In this document: positions 63,153-64,000 of the stretch, one piece after another | Layout of the letters: each line of letters starts with the position of its first letter | Position numbering within the stretch: position 1 is the first letter of the stretch | Assembly (NCBI GenBank): GCA_964492065.1 | Contig: CAZBHH010000009.1 | Coordinates: 35,967 to 99,966 of the forward strand | Source: JADKAC01 sp964492065 | GTDB taxonomy: Bacteria; Bacteroidota; Bacteroidia; Chitinophagales; BACL12 | DNA: 64,000 nucleotides | Direction of reading: 5' to 3' | Position numbers and translations under genes: made by a program | Notes under the pieces: generated by a model | Told to the model about the DNA's origin: nothing | Seen by the model: only the letters and a program-made list of their open reading frames with translations | Databases searched by the model: none

Positions 63153-64000
63153 TTATTCTTTTATCAGTTTATCAGTAAATAATACTTCGCCATCCGCCAA
63201 AACTTCACATAAATACATACCCATGCTCCAGGTACTGATAGGAATGATATTATCCTGACCTGTAATTAATTTTATGTCTGCAATTAAACTCCCGTTCATT
63301 GCCCATGCTTTAAATACATATTCTTTTTCAGAATCAAACTCCAAAATGGCAATTGTCAGCGTTTTATTTGCGGGGTTTGGATAAACAGTAAATTCAGAAA
63401 CGACTTCAATCGGGTTAACATTCAAAATAAGATCATCACAGTTTTCAACAATTCCTGTTTCATAATGACCAATTTCAGCATCTTCATAACATCTCAATGG
63501 ACCTGGGAAGGTATTGACCAAGCTATTAAAGGGAATCATATAACCAAGATTTCCAATCTTCTCTATATTTACATTACCCCATGTAGCGGGTCCCATAATA
63601 GAAATCTCCTGCGTGATTAAATTCATTCCTGATAGATTAATACTATCATAATTAATCACGGTAACTAAAGTAGAATCTGGAGCATTCAAGCCACTATAGC
63701 TCATGTATGATTGCCCCAAAGTTTTACTGAAATCATATAAAACACGAAATGTACTATCCTGTTGGATGTAGTTGTATATCACCTTACCTTCTTGATATAT
63801 GTATTCAATATTAAAATCATCCGAATAAAAATCATTTATAATTATCTTACACACTTTTCCATCAATGATTGTATCGCCTATTACTTCCTTAACTTCAGGA
63901 GGATAATCTTCGGAAGAAGCTTTTTTATTAGTATACCACCACTTTGCCCCCACAGGCGCAAACTCGGGTGTCTGGGAAAAGGCCTGTACACAGCTCAGAC
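63153..64000 (-). CDS. T9SS type A cargo protein, 5' partial
   Basis: The frame is open to the window edge; the residues before the nominal GTG at 63953 read like the end of a signal peptide (...CVQAFSQ, then TPEFAPVGAKWW), so only a dozen or so codons are missing. The body is strand-rich with no domain I know (GDTIIDGKVCKIII, YIYQEGKVIYNYIQQD). The last ~75 residues (FTVYPNPANKTLTIAIL ... TDKLIKE) are a type A sorting domain. Upstream partner of the propeller gene with one base between. AT-rich like its neighbour. Confidence 0.82.
   Translation of the reverse strand, partial: LSCVQAFSQTPEFAPVGAKWWYTNKKASSEDYPPEVKEVIGDTIIDGKVCKIIINDFYSDDFNIEYIYQEGKVIYNYIQQDSTFRVLYDFSKTLGQSYMSYSGLNAPDSTLVTVINYDSINLSGMNLITQEISIMGPATWGNVNIEKIGNLGYMIPFNSLVNTFPGPLRCYEDAEIGHYETGIVENCDDLILNVNPIEVVSEFTVYPNPANKTLTIAILEFDSEKEYVFKAWAMNGSLIADIKLITGQDNIIPISTWSMGMYLCEVLADGEVLFTDKLIKE

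Noticed and set aside
1..64000. CRISPR arrays, transposases, phage genes, rRNA
   Set aside because: No spaced direct repeats, transposase or phage-structural motifs, or rRNA sequence recognised anywhere in the window.

Overview
The window reads as a piece of a free-living member of the Bacteroidota, probably from the Saprospiria/Chitinophagia/Sphingobacteriia side of the phylum; it cannot be placed more finely from sequence alone. Evidence: eight cargo proteins with type IX secretion (T9SS) C-terminal sorting domains, including one gliding-motility-associated (CHU_C type) domain; a short 288-residue primary sigma factor; repeated promoters of the TAnnTTTG form sitting very close to start codons or tRNA 5' ends; and phylum-typical families (DUF4920, DUF5723-like barrel, S46 peptidase, fused branched-chain 2-oxoacid dehydrogenase E1, TrhO, MnmH). 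Most of the window is chromosomal housekeeping DNA with intact genes on both strands. I see no insertion sequence, prophage, CRISPR array or rRNA.

Layout. 0-6 kb: end of a T9SS cargo gene, dnaE, thioredoxin, a DUF58 protein. 6-8.8 kb: secreted esterase, then a sparse stretch with a SLOG-like gene and a small eRF1-like protein. 9-16 kb: double-ATPase peptide ABC protein, an undescribed lipoprotein plus outer-membrane barrel pair, a geranylgeranyl-reductase-type flavoprotein, a DUF4920 lipoprotein, tRNA-Lys(UUU). 16.4-27.6 kb: AT-rich FkbM methyltransferase, Nif3 and zinc-ribbon pair, TPR protein, T9SS cargo, murB, an SDR, a thioesterase, AbgT transporter, aminotransferase. 27.7-32.3 kb: selD, a secreted intradiol-dioxygenase-like protein, mnmH, a TlpA-type thioredoxin protein, tRNA-Gln(UUG). 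32.4-38.1 kb: prs-ctc-pth, FAH-family hydrolase, E1 alpha/beta fusion. 38.2-46.4 kb: large Asp-box/PKD T9SS protein, trhO, a two-component system with a coiled-coil exported protein, metK. 46.4-54.9 kb (minus strand): rpoD, pnp, rpsO, accD, class I aldolase, S46 peptidase, a tiny T9SS protein. 54.9-64 kb: MoxR ATPase, VWA protein and aldo/keto reductase run, M28 peptidase, dihydroorotase, and two AT-rich T9SS cargo genes, the last cut by the window edge.

How genes work together. SelD makes selenophosphate and MnmH uses it on wobble uridine-34 of tRNA Lys/Glu/Gln; both tRNA genes in the window (Lys-UUU, Gln-UUG) are of that substrate class, and TrhO modifies U34 of a different tRNA set. rpsO-pnp and prs-ctc-pth are conserved gene orders. 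The lipoprotein/barrel pair is translationally coupled and is my best candidate for an uncharacterised envelope system. Start codons and promoters suggest many transcripts with very short leaders.
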